Origin: Desertimonas sp963733085
GTDB taxonomy: Bacteria > Actinomycetota > Acidimicrobiia > Acidimicrobiales > Ilumatobacteraceae
DNA length: 64,000 nt
Assembly (NCBI GenBank): GCA_963733085.1
Contig: CAVTBY010000002.1
Span: forward strand, 558,001-622,000
Direction of reading: 5' to 3'
Part shown: positions 17,307 through 26,445 of the stretch, piece by piece
How the letters are laid out: each line of letters starts with the position of its first letter
Numbering within the stretch: the first letter of the stretch is position 1
The notes under the pieces: generated by a model
What the model saw: the letters and a program-made list of their open reading frames with translations, nothing else
What the model was told of the DNA's origin: nothing
Database searches by the model: none
Made by a program: the position numbers and the translations under genes

Positions 17307-19424
17307 GTGACCAGTCGTCGAAGGAGCAAGGCGCTCATATCCCTATTCGCCATGGCGTCGGTTGGTGCGTTGGTCGCGTCGAACGCGGTCTCTGCCACCA
17401 CCGTCCCACCGGGCACCGAACCGGCAGGCACCGAAGCACCGGCTGGCACCGAAGCACCGGCAGGCACCGAAGCACCGGCGGGCAGCGCCCCGGCGGGAAG
17501 CGGCGGCGTGGGTGAGGTCGGCGGCAGCGGCTGCGGCGACCCCGCACGGACCGTACGAAGACCCGGGTGACCCGGTCGGCGAGGTGCGGGTCGCTTGGAA
17601 CGACCCGCTGTTGTCGTTGAACAACAACACGATCCACGCCAACGCGCTGGCCATCACCAACGTGCGCTATCTCATGGACGCCGGCGTTCACGCTACTTCG
17701 ATGCCGACCTGCAACCTGATCAACAACGACCAGTTCGGCACGTGCACGATCGACTCGCTCGACCCGCTGACGATCACGTATCGGATCAACGAGGGCGTCA
17801 CGTGGACAGACGGCGTCCAGGTCGACGCCGCCGACCTGCTCCTGTTCTGGGCGTCCCAGAGCACGGTGTACAACGACGAGAACACGGTCACGACGCCCGA
17901 GGGCGTGGCCGCCGAAGGCGACGAGAACGGTAGTCCAATCGTCGATCGGCCCCGACGGCGCGGAGATCACGTCGGCCGACGAGGAGGCGTACGCCGCGGC
18001 GTTCGATCCCGAGACCGGTGCGCTGCTCGAGGGCTTCACGCTACAAGGAAGCGGCCGGCGTGGCGTTCGACGCCGTCGACCCCTTCTACCAGCTGGCCAC
18101 CCAGCTGCCGGTGATCTCCGACGACGGCCTCGGCGTTGACGATCACGTTCGACTCGTTCTACGTCGACTACCGGTTCGGCGCTCCGGCGGTCGACCGAGA
18201 CCGCCCACGTCGTCGCCGGTCGGGCTCTCGGCATCGACGATCCGGCGGAGGCCAAGCAGGCGCTCATCGACGCCTTCACGAACGATGACGCCGCGGCGAT
18301 CAAGCCGATCGCCGACTTCTGGAACACCGGCTTACGACACCGACGTCGCTGCCCGACGATCCGGGTCTGTACCTGAGCAACGGCGCGTACAACCTCACCG
18401 GATACACCGAGCGGTCCGAGCTGACATTCGAAGCCCGCGAGGACTACACGTGGGGGCCGCAGCCGCAGATCCAGACGATCGTCTACCGCATCATCGGTGA
18501 CCCGACGGCCGCCGTGCAGGCGATGGAGAACGAAGAGATCGACATGATCCAGCCGCAGGCGACGAGCGACCTGCTCGTCCAGCTGGAGGCGCTCGCCGAT
18601 CGCGGCATCGAGGTGACGACCGGTGACGGCGCCACGTACGAGCACGTCGACCTGGCCGCAGAACAACGGCGGTCCGTTCGACCCGGCCGCCTACGGTGGC
18701 GACGAGGCGACTGCGCTCGCCGTTCGCCAGGCGTTCCTCAAGACGATTCCCCGCCAGGAGATCGTCGACCGCCTGATCGTCCCGTTGAACCCCAACGCGA
18801 CCGTCCGCAACTCGTTCACCCAGGTTCCGGGCTCAGCCGGCTACGACGCCATCGCCGCCACCAACGGGCTGTCGGCGTACGACGAGGTCGACATCGCCGG
18901 CGCCCAGGCCTTGCTCGAGGAGGCCGGCGTCACGACGCCTGTTCAGGTGCGCTTCCACTACGCCGCCAACAACCCGCGGCGTGCGTCGGAGTACGAGCTG
19001 ATCCGCGACTCCGCGGCCCAGGCCGGCTTCGAGGTCCTCGACGGCAACAGCCCCGACGTGGAGCGCCGAGCTGCCGAACACGGACATCTACGACGCCGCC
19101 CTGTTCGGCTGGATCTCGACGACCACGGGACTGCTCAACTCGGAGGCGAACTACGTCACCGACGGGGCGAACAACTTCTACGGCTACTCCAACGAGGAAG
19201 TCGACGCCGCGTGGCAGGAAATCCAGGTGACCACCGATGAGGCGGCCCAGCAGGAGCTCGCCGCTGGAGGTCGAGCGCAGCTCGTCGACGATGCCTTCGG
19301 CCTGACGATCTTCCAGTTCCCTGAGGTCCTGGCCTGCAACTCGACGTACGTCTCGGGCGTGGACTCGATCCCGTTGGCGCCGACGATGTTCTACGCCTTC
19401 TGGGAGTGGCAGGCGGTCGGCTGA
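17307..19424 (+). CDS. oligopeptide/nickel-type ABC transporter substrate-binding protein (heavily frameshifted)
   Basis: Family 5 extracellular solute-binding protein. The GTG at 17307 opens a signal peptide (basic start, then LISLFAMASVGALVASN ending in AVSA) followed by a linker of repeated AGTEAP units and a cysteine-containing GGSGCGDP. Downstream, family stretches appear in alternating frames: VRVAWNDPLLSLNNNTIHAN, LTITYRINEGVTWTDGVQVD, ALLEGFTLQG, AIKPIADFWNTG, MQAMENEEIDMIQPQATSDL, FDPAAYGGDEATALAVRQAF, DIYDAALFGWISTTTGLLN and the end FQFPEVLACNSTYVSGVDS. About ten single-base changes are needed across 2.1 kb. The order is right and no block is missing, so I read this as sequence error in a functional gene; true decay cannot be excluded. 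Confidence 0.82.
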
Positions 19425-19432
19425 CCTGCTAT

Positions 19433-19505
19433 CCGGCTCCGTGACCCACGGAGCCGGGCTACCCTGTGGTGATCGGTGCTCGGCCCCGTGCCGGGCACCG
19501 ATCAC
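19433..19505. terminator. double hairpin between binding-protein and permease genes
   Basis: Two perfect 11-bp stems in succession: 19433-19443 with 19447-19457 (loop of 3), and 19469-19479 with 19495-19505 (loop of 15). They start 8 bases after the binding-protein stop and precede the permease by over 50 bases. In several ABC operons such structures stabilise the binding-protein message or attenuate read-through; that role here is inferred from position. A weaker inverted repeat ATTGAT/ATCAAT follows near 19515-19535. Confidence 0.6.
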
Positions 19506-19559
19506 CGAGGTCGATTGATGTTGAGTCGATCAATGTTGTTGAGGTGGTTGGGGCACTAA

Positions 19560-21103
19560 ATGGGTGCGTTCATTGCTCGACGGCTGCTCGCCGCCTTCTT
19601 CGTGGTGCTCGCGTCGTCGTTCATCGTCTACGTGATGCTGGCCTACTCCGGCGACCCGCTGGCCTTTCTCATCGAGATCCAGGACCCAGAACGCCGCGCC
19701 GCAGTCGAGGCGACCGTCAGGGAGAACCTCAACCTCGACACGCCCGTGGTCGGTCGCTACTTCCTGTGGCTCGGCGACGTCCTCCGCGGCGACTTCGGGA
19801 TCTCAGCCCGTACCCAGTTGCCAGTGTGGGACGACCTCACGTTCCGCGTGCCGATGACCCTCAAGCTGGTCGGTGCGGCCACCCTCCTGTCGATCGTTGT
19901 CGGCATCTCCGTCGGCATCATCACGGCGATCCGCCAGTACTCCGGGTTCGACTACCTGGTGTCGTTCTTCACGTTCGTGTTCTTCTCGCTGCCCGTCTTC
20001 TGGGTGGCTGTCATCCTCAAGAACTTCGGCGGCATCAACTTCAACGACTGGTTGCGCGACAGCGCCCAGTTCTCGACGACGTTCTACGTCATCGCCGGCA
20101 TCGTTCGCGGCGATCGTCTTCTACAGCTCGGCCGGCGGGGCGCCGCGGCGAAAGCTGCTCGTGACCTTGATCGGCACGGCGGCGGTGCTAGGGATCCTGT
20201 TCTACATCTCGGCCACGCGCTGGCTGCGCAACCCCGGGTTCGGGCCGATCGTGATCGCGGTGTTGGCGATCGCTATCGCTGTCGGCGTCACGGCGGTCAT
20301 GGCTGGGTGTGCGCAACAGCAAGGCTCGCAATAGCGCGCTCACCACGGCCGGCATCGGCATCGTGTTGTGGTTCCCGCTGCAGACCTGGCTCGACGACAT
20401 GAGCATCTGGAAGCTCTTCGGCCTCGGCTTGAGCGCCATTCTCGTCGGTGTCGCCGTCGGCTACGCCTGGGGCGGTTACGACAAGGGCCTGTCGGCCCGC
20501 ACCGCCGGTGTCACGGCGCTGCTCATCAGCATCGTGGTCTTCGTCGATCGGGCGATGCAGTCGTGGGACGACTACTCGGCCAACCCGGTGATTCGCAACC
20601 GTCCGATCAAGACGATCGGCGACCGCGAAGCTCGACTCGATGGCGACTTCTGGCTGACCACCAACGACTTCTTCAGCCACCTGATCCTCCCGACGATGGC
20701 ATTGATGCTGATCTCCGTGGCTACGTACACGCGCTATTCCCGGGGGAGCATGCTCGAAGTGCTCAACCAGGACTACATCCGCACCGCCCGCTCGAAGGGC
20801 CTCACCGAGCGCACCGTGATCATCCGCCATGGCTTCAGGAATGCAATGATTCCGCTGGCCACCGTCGTGGCATTCGACATCGGTGCGGTTCTCGGGGGAG
20901 CCGTGATCACGGAGACGGTGTTCGAGTGGAACGCGATGGGTCGGATGTTCATCGACAGCCTGCGGGCGATCGATCCCAACCCGGTGATGGCATTCTTCGT
21001 CATCATCGCCACGTTCGCCGTCCTGTTCAATCTCATCGCCGACCTGTTGTATGCCGTGCTCGATCCCCGGATCCGTGTCGTCGGCGGAGGTGCCAAGTCA
21101 TGA
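19560..21103 (+). CDS. ABC transporter permease, DppB/OppB family, with large central insertion (frameshifted)
   Basis: First permease of the peptide importer. The N-terminal block MGAFIARRLLAAFFVVLASS, GDPLAF, the DFGISARTQLPVWDDL segment and TFRVPMTLKLVGAA are typical. The family core is completed in a third frame: NDFFSHLILPTMALMLISVA, then the EAA-type loop YIRTARSKGLTERTVIIRHG and the end TETVFEWNAMGRMF. Between them lies an extra stretch of about 170 residues with roughly five hydrophobic segments, which ordinary OppB lacks. Frame changes are near 20110 and 20310. The stop at 21101-21103 region overlaps an ATGA. Confidence 0.85.
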
Positions 21104-21111
21104 CGTCATTG

Positions 21112-21171
21112 CGTTCCCCGGCCACGCAGGCCGTTGGTAACCGCTCCTCGGCTGGCGCCTCGTCGCTCGCA
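21112..21171. repeat. dispersed ~60-bp repeat, copy 3
   Basis: Lies between the two permease genes, orientation as copy 2. The first 22 bases are identical to 14855-14876. The minus strand encodes CERRGASRGAVTNGLRGRGT, parallel to copy 2. On the plus strand the ATG at 21101 runs open through the repeat for 30 codons to a TGA that overlaps the next permease start. Confidence 0.85.
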
Positions 21172-21188
21172 TCGGAGGTCTCGCTGTC

Positions 21189-22290
21189 ATGACCCTTCAG
21201 CTGGAACCAACCCACGAAACCGGAGTGGCACCGGTTGCGCCCGCCGACGAGCAATTCCACGAACAAAAGGAGGTCGCCGGCCTCAGCCAGATGCAGATCG
21301 TCCGCCGGCGCTTCTTCCGTCATCGCGGGGCGATGATCTCGTTGATCGTGCTCACGGGCATCGTGCTGATGTCAGTCACGAGTCTCGGCGTCGGTCCGGT
21401 CGACGGATGGTGGAAGTACAGCCACACCGATGTCGTGCCGCCGAACCCAGACGAGGGACCGACGATGTCGCTGCGCCCGACATGGTTGGGCGGCGCGGGA
21501 ATCCAGGTCGGGGACCATCCGTTCGGCCTCGACAACGAGATCGGCCGGGACATGTTCGCGATGACGATGAAGGGCGTGCAGACGACGCTCGTCATCATCC
21601 TCGTTGTCGGCCTGATGACGATCATCATCGGTGTGTCGATCGGTGCGATCGCCGGCTACTTCGGCGGATGGGTCGACTCGTGCGCTGATGCGCTTCACCG
21701 ACGTGATCATCGTGATCCCGCTCCTCGTCACCGTCTCGGTGTTCGCCTTCGCCCTCGGCGCGACGGGGATGTGGACATTGGCAGCGGTGATGGGATTGTT
21801 CCTGTGGACCGGCTTGGCGCGCCTCGTGCGCGCCGAGTTCCTGGCCCTACGAGAACGCGAGTTCGTCGACGCGGCGCGGGTGGCGGGCGCCTCGTCGAAG
21901 CGGATCATGTTCAAGCACATCCTTCCCAACAGTGTCGGCGTCATCGTCGTCAGCGTCACGCTGCTGATGGGCGCGGCGATCCTCATCGAAGCCGCACTCG
22001 GATTCCTCGGCTTCGGCATTCAGCGGCCCGACGTGTCTCTGGGCAATCTCGTCGAGGCCTACGACTCGGCGTTTTCCAGCCGGCCGTGGCTGTTCCTGTG
22101 GCCCGGTTTCTTCATCGTCGTCATCGTGCTGTGCCTGCAGTTCATCGGCGACGGCCTGCGCGATGCCTTCGATCCACGCCAGAAGCGGATTCCCAAGCGC
22201 AAGGACCTCGAGCACGAGATCACCCGGGCCGAGGTCGAGCCGACGAACGCCGGACGCATGGCCGCGTACGGTGCCGGCTCTACGCCATGA
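21189..22290 (+). CDS. ABC transporter permease, DppC/OppC family (frameshifted)
   Basis: Second permease of the importer. A long cytoplasmic N-terminus with QMQIVRRRFFRHRGAMISL precedes the first membrane segment, then an extracytoplasmic stretch HPFGLDNEIGRDMFAMTMKG, the hallmark of this family (consensus HPLGTDxxGRDxxSR). In the second frame come RFTDVIIVIPLLVTVSVFAF, the ATP-binding-protein contact loop REREFVDAARVAGASSKRIM and LIEAALGFLGFGIQRPDVSL. The frame change is near 21675. The 3' end overlaps the convergent PH-domain gene by about 10 bases. Confidence 0.9.
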
Positions 22291-22885
22291 GTCCAGCGAC
22301 GCCGAGTCCGACGAGCACGACCCCCGCGGCGAGCGTGCCGACGTGCCAGCGCACCGGCACACGCTCGTGCTCGAGTACGGGGTTGTCGAGGTGACCGGCG
22401 GCGCGCAGCCGCTCCCAGTGGTCGCGGACGATCTCGGCGGCCTCGCCGGCCGCGCCGATGGCGATCTCTGGCGTGGCTCCGGATGCGTGGACACCAGCGG
22501 CACGCCCGAGCAACTGGTTCGGGTCGACTCTCGTGGCCTTGCGCATCGCCGCGCGGCCGGGCGCCGGGGCCGCCCACGCCGTGAACTTGCCGTAGGCGGT
22601 GAGCAGGGTCAGCGCCCAGCGAGTCTCGATCCCGGAGATTGCCGGCCAGGGCACGTCGATCGTGCGCGTGACGTTGACGATGCGCACGCCACCATCGGTG
22701 ACTTCGACGCAAGGGCGCCAGAACGCCGCCCAGCAGCCGCCGGCGAGCAGCGCCAGCCACGGCAGGAAGCCCAGGAGGTCGGCCAGACCTCCGCCAACGG
22801 CGATAACGACCGCGGTGACCGCGCAGATAGCGCCGATCGCCACCGTCAGCATGCGCCCGAACGTCGAGCGGAAGACGGCGTGCAT
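22280..22885 (-). CDS. PH-domain membrane protein (actinobacterial low-molecular-weight antigen type)
   Basis: 201 residues. Two hydrophobic segments near residues 12-55 are followed by CVEVTDGGVRIVNVTRTIDV and PWPAISGIETRWALTLLTAYG, the strand order of the bacterial PH (bPH6) domain found in small actinobacterial membrane proteins, and by one C-terminal membrane segment. It lies on the opposite strand inside the transporter operon, between permease and ATPase genes, so transcription of the two must interfere or be separated. Function unknown. Confidence 0.75.
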   Translation of the reverse strand: MHAVFRSTFGRMLTVAIGAICAVTAVVIAVGGGLADLLGFLPWLALLAGGCWAAFWRPCVEVTDGGVRIVNVTRTIDVPWPAISGIETRWALTLLTAYGKFTAWAAPAPGRAAMRKATRVDPNQLLGRAAGVHASGATPEIAIGAAGEAAEIVRDHWERLRAAGHLDNPVLEHERVPVRWHVGTLAAGVVLVGLGVAGLMA

Positions 22886-22929
22886 CGCCGCTCATCCTGC
22901 CAGGTGGCAGACACATTGAGGTTTTACCG

Positions 22930-24681
22930 ATGACCCCCGTCCCCGAGGTCCAGCCGGTCCTCTCCGTTCGCGATCTCGACATCGACTTCTGGGTCGACGG
23001 CGTGTGGTATCCGGCGGTCATCGGCGCCGAGTTCGACCTGTTCCCCGGCGAGGTGCTGGCAATTGTCGGCGAGTCCGGATCGGGCAAGTCGACAACTGCA
23101 ATGGCGATGCTCGGACTGCTGCCGAAGAACGCCTCGGTCCGCGGTTCGATCAAGCTGCGCGGCAAGGAGATCGTCGGCATCGATCGCTACACATTGCGGC
23201 AGATCCGCGGCGGCGAGGCGTCGATGATCTTCCAGGAGCCGATGACGGCTCTCAATCCGGTGTACACCGTCGGGTTCCAGATCGCCGAGATGTTGCGCAG
23301 CCACTACTCGATGGCGCCCAAGGTCGCTCGGCAACGGGCGATCGAGTTGCTCACGCTGGTCGAGATCCCCGACCCGGAGCGACGCGTCGACGCCTACCCG
23401 CACCAGCTGTCCGGTGGTCAGCGGCAACGGGCGATGATCGCGCAGGCGTTGGCGTGCGACCCGGCGTTGCTGGTTGCGGACGAACCGACGACGGCGCTGG
23501 ACGTCACGGTGCAGGCGGAGATCCTCAAGCTGATGCGCGACCTGCGCGATCGCATCGACGCCGGCGTCATCCTGATCACCCACGACATGGGTGTCGTCGC
23601 CGACCTGTCCGATCGGGTGATCGTGATGCAGCGCGGCCTGATCGTCGAGTCCGGCACCGCCCACCAGGTGTTCAAGGCACCCGACCACCCCTACACGCAG
23701 AGCCTGCTCGCTGCCGTGCCGCACCTCGGGTCGATCACCGGCGACGAGGCCGACGAGGGAGCGACGGCGGAGATCGTGGTGCGCGAGCCGTTGGCGCCGA
23801 TCGTCGATCAGGCGTCGGAGTCGCTGGTGGTCGACCTCCGTGAAGTTGCCGTCGAGTACCCAAAGCATGGTCGGACGCCGGCGTTCCGGGCAGTCGACGG
23901 GGTTTCGCTGACCGTCGAGCACGGCGAGGTCGTCGGTCTTGTGGGTGAGTCCGGCTCCGGCAAGACGACGATCGGCCGAGCAATCGTCGGCCTCCTGCCG
24001 TTCGTCGAGGGCCAGGCGCGAGTGCTCGGGACAGACATGGTCGGGATTGACAAGGACCAGCTGCGCCAGGTTCGCCGCGACGCGAGCTTCGTCTTCCAGG
24101 ACCCCGGGTCGTCGCTGAACCCGCGACTCCCGGTCGGCGAATCGATCGGCGAGCCGCTGCTGTTGCAGAAGATGGCCAAGGGCAAAGAGCTGAGCAAGCG
24201 CGTCGAGGACCTCCTCGATCGCGTCCACCTCGCCAGGGACCTGCGCAACCGCTACCCCCACGAGCTCTCCGGCGGCCAGCGTCAACGCGTCGGCATCGCC
24301 CGGGCCCTGGCACTCGGTCCGAAGCTGCTCATCGCCGACGAGCCGACCTCCGCGCTCGACGTGTCCGTGCAGGCCAGGGTGCTCGAACTGTTCCAGGAGT
24401 TGCAGGACGAGATCGGCTTCGCCTGCCTGTTCATCTCCCACGACCTCGCCGTCGTCGAGATCCTGTCGCGGCGCATCGCCGTGATGCAGCTCGGCAAGCT
24501 CGTCGAGTTCGGGACGCGGGAGCAGATCCTCAACGACCCGCAGGACGACTACACCAAGCGCCTGCTAGCCGCCGTGCCGGTGCCCGACCCCGACGAGCAA
24601 CGCGAGCGCCGCGCCCAGCGCGACGAGTTGCTCGTCGCCGCAGCCGCAGCCGAGGCGGCCGCTGAGTTGTCCTCCGGCTGA
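22930..24681 (+). CDS. fused double ATPase of the oligopeptide ABC importer (DppD-DppF type)
   Basis: One intact 583-residue chain contains both ATPase domains of the importer. Domain 1: Walker A GESGSGKSTT near residue 47, Q-loop MIFQEPMTALNP, signature LSGGQRQRAMIAQALA, Walker B LLVADEPTTALD, H-loop ITHD. An oligopeptide-transporter motif HPYTQSLLAAVP closes it. Domain 2: GESGSGKTTIGRA near residue 340, VFQDPGSSLNPRL, LSGGQRQRVGIARALA, LLIADEPTSALD, and a second C-terminal DDYTKRLLAAVP. All catalytic residues are present in both sites. The acidic and Ala/Glu-rich tail is unusual but harmless in appearance. Confidence 0.96.
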   Translation: MTPVPEVQPVLSVRDLDIDFWVDGVWYPAVIGAEFDLFPGEVLAIVGESGSGKSTTAMAMLGLLPKNASVRGSIKLRGKEIVGIDRYTLRQIRGGEASMIFQEPMTALNPVYTVGFQIAEMLRSHYSMAPKVARQRAIELLTLVEIPDPERRVDAYPHQLSGGQRQRAMIAQALACDPALLVADEPTTALDVTVQAEILKLMRDLRDRIDAGVILITHDMGVVADLSDRVIVMQRGLIVESGTAHQVFKAPDHPYTQSLLAAVPHLGSITGDEADEGATAEIVVREPLAPIVDQASESLVVDLREVAVEYPKHGRTPAFRAVDGVSLTVEHGEVVGLVGESGSGKTTIGRAIVGLLPFVEGQARVLGTDMVGIDKDQLRQVRRDASFVFQDPGSSLNPRLPVGESIGEPLLLQKMAKGKELSKRVEDLLDRVHLARDLRNRYPHELSGGQRQRVGIARALALGPKLLIADEPTSALDVSVQARVLELFQELQDEIGFACLFISHDLAVVEILSRRIAVMQLGKLVEFGTREQILNDPQDDYTKRLLAAVPVPDPDEQRERRAQRDELLVAAAAAEAAAELSSG

Positions 24682-24695
24682 CGCAGCCCACGAGC

Positions 24696-25787
24696 GTGTG
24701 TCTCGGCGCGGCGACCGGTGAACGTCGACGGGTCACCTTCGTTCTCGAGGAGCACCTCGGCCACTACACCCATGCCCTGAATCTGCGCCAGATCATCGAT
24801 GCCCGCGCGGACATCGATGTCAAGTGGGTGACGGTGCAGTTCGCTGAGACGTCGCGGTGGTGGGAGCACCTTCCGTTCAACGCGGTGCGTGTTGCGCTCC
24901 GCGGCAGGAACGAGGTGGCCAACGGGTTCACCGGCGCCGTCCCGGACGTGAGCGTCTTCAACACGCAGGTCCCTGCCGCGATCGGGCCCGGTCGCGCCCG
25001 TGCCCGACCGTATGTGCTGTGCTCCGATGTCACCCCGAGGCAGCTCGACGACCTGGCCGAGGATTACGGGCACCGCGTCGACCGCACCGCGATCGTGCGC
25101 TGGGCGAAGTACCGCTGGAACCGCTTCGTCTTCGGAAGGGCCGCAGCCCACGCGCCGTGGAGCCATTGGGTCGCCGACTCTTTGATCAACGATTACGGCG
25201 TCGACCGGGAGCGCATCGAGGTCATCCCGCCGGGCGTCGACACCAGCCTATGGACGCCCGCCCACCACGATGACGGCACGGTGAAGATCCTCTTCGTTGG
25301 CGGCGACTTCAATCGCAAGGGCGGTGACGTCCTCCTCGACGCCTTTGCCACTCTTCCTCCGGGCAGCGCGGAGCTACGAATCGTGACGAAGTCGTCGACC
25401 CCAACGATCTCCGGAGTGACGGTGCACACCGGACTCCGTCCGAACAGTGAACAGCTTCGCGAGCTCTATCGAACGAGTCATCTCTTCGTGCTGCCGAGCC
25501 GATCCGAGACGTTCGGCATCGCCGCCATCGAAGCAGGCGCCGCCGGATTGCCACTCGTGGTGGCGGACGTCGGCGGTCTCGGCGACCTCGTGATCGACGG
25601 CGTCACCGGCTTCGTGGTCCGGCCGGGCAATCGCGACGATCTGGTTGTGGCGCTGCGCCGGTTGATCGCCGACGCCGACCTGCGACGCACGCTCGGCAGC
25701 GAAGCGCGCCGACGGGTCCAGCGCGACTTCGACATCCGTCGCAACGCCGATCGGCTCATCGAACTCGCCTTGCGCTGCATCCGGTAA
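24696..25787 (+). CDS. glycosyltransferase family 4 (GT-B)
   Basis: Retaining glycosyltransferase, 363 residues from the GTG at 24696. The N-terminal half has a YTHALNLRQIIDA strand-helix and an acceptor-side region; the C-terminal half has the junction VIPPGVDTSLWTP, the nucleotide-sugar strand VKILFVGGDFNRKGGDVLLD and the E-x7-E motif RSETFGIAAIEAGAAGLPLVV. It follows the ATPase gene by 14 bases but is unrelated in role; shared transcription may only be positional. Acceptor and sugar are unknown. Confidence 0.88.
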   Translation: MCLGAATGERRRVTFVLEEHLGHYTHALNLRQIIDARADIDVKWVTVQFAETSRWWEHLPFNAVRVALRGRNEVANGFTGAVPDVSVFNTQVPAAIGPGRARARPYVLCSDVTPRQLDDLAEDYGHRVDRTAIVRWAKYRWNRFVFGRAAAHAPWSHWVADSLINDYGVDRERIEVIPPGVDTSLWTPAHHDDGTVKILFVGGDFNRKGGDVLLDAFATLPPGSAELRIVTKSSTPTISGVTVHTGLRPNSEQLRELYRTSHLFVLPSRSETFGIAAIEAGAAGLPLVVADVGGLGDLVIDGVTGFVVRPGNRDDLVVALRRLIADADLRRTLGSEARRRVQRDFDIRRNADRLIELALRCIR

Positions 25788-25887
25788 CACCGCACCCACG
25801 CCGAGTCTTAGGCCCCAAACCGGACATAACTGTCCGGATCGTGGCTCCAGAATCCGAGCAGCCGTCCATCACCTACGGTTCTGTCCC

Positions 25888-26415
25888 ATGGCCGCCTCGA
25901 TGATCGCCTGGCTCGAGGCGTTGGTCGTCCGGCAACCGAGGCTGCACCGCCTGGCGAACTTCGCGGCTCGCCGAATGGCGGGCCGACCCTTCGTCTGCTC
26001 GTCGGCGGTCGTCGTCGACGGCGATGACGTCCTGGTCGCTCGACATCGCTTTCGAGGCGGTTCTTGGGGGCTTCCGGGCGGCTGGATCAAACGTCGGGAG
26101 GAACCGGCGGTCGCCTGCGAGCGCGAGGTTTTGGAGGAGACCGGAATCGAGGTCGACGCCATCGCGATCCTCGCATCGGAGGTGCACGCCCACTCCGGTA
26201 AGCCGGCGCGCTACTTCGGCCTCACACTCGCCTTCTACTGCGTTCCACGAGCGCCCTTCGACCGGACGCGGCCACCTTTGTCACCTGAAGTGAGCGAGCT
26301 GCGTTGGGTCCCGCGCTCGTCGTGCGAGGCGTTCGTCGATGACTTCTCGCTCACTGCCATCGACACCGCCTTCGCACTCTGGCGAGGGACTAGCAAGCGG
26401 TTACCGATGACGTAG
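25888..26415 (+). CDS. Nudix hydrolase
   Basis: 175 residues with a complete Nudix box: G-WIKRR-E-EPAVACE-REVLEETG-I, preceded by SAVVVDGDDVLVARHRFRGG. A short N-terminal helical region (MIAWLEALVVRQPRLHRLA) precedes the domain. Nudix enzymes hydrolyse nucleoside diphosphates linked to another group; the substrate is not predictable from the sequence alone. The gene converges on the inositol-phosphate synthase gene. Confidence 0.9.
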   Translation: MAASMIAWLEALVVRQPRLHRLANFAARRMAGRPFVCSSAVVVDGDDVLVARHRFRGGSWGLPGGWIKRREEPAVACEREVLEETGIEVDAIAILASEVHAHSGKPARYFGLTLAFYCVPRAPFDRTRPPLSPEVSELRWVPRSSCEAFVDDFSLTAIDTAFALWRGTSKRLPMT

Positions 26416-26445
26416 ATCTTGCTCGCCGGCTCGCTCGATCGGTCG

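Noticed and set aside
17403..17490. Short tandem repeat taken as a possible CRISPR or microsatellite
   Set aside because: It is in frame and encodes repeated AGTEAP units directly after a signal peptide, as expected for a flexible linker of a surface binding protein.
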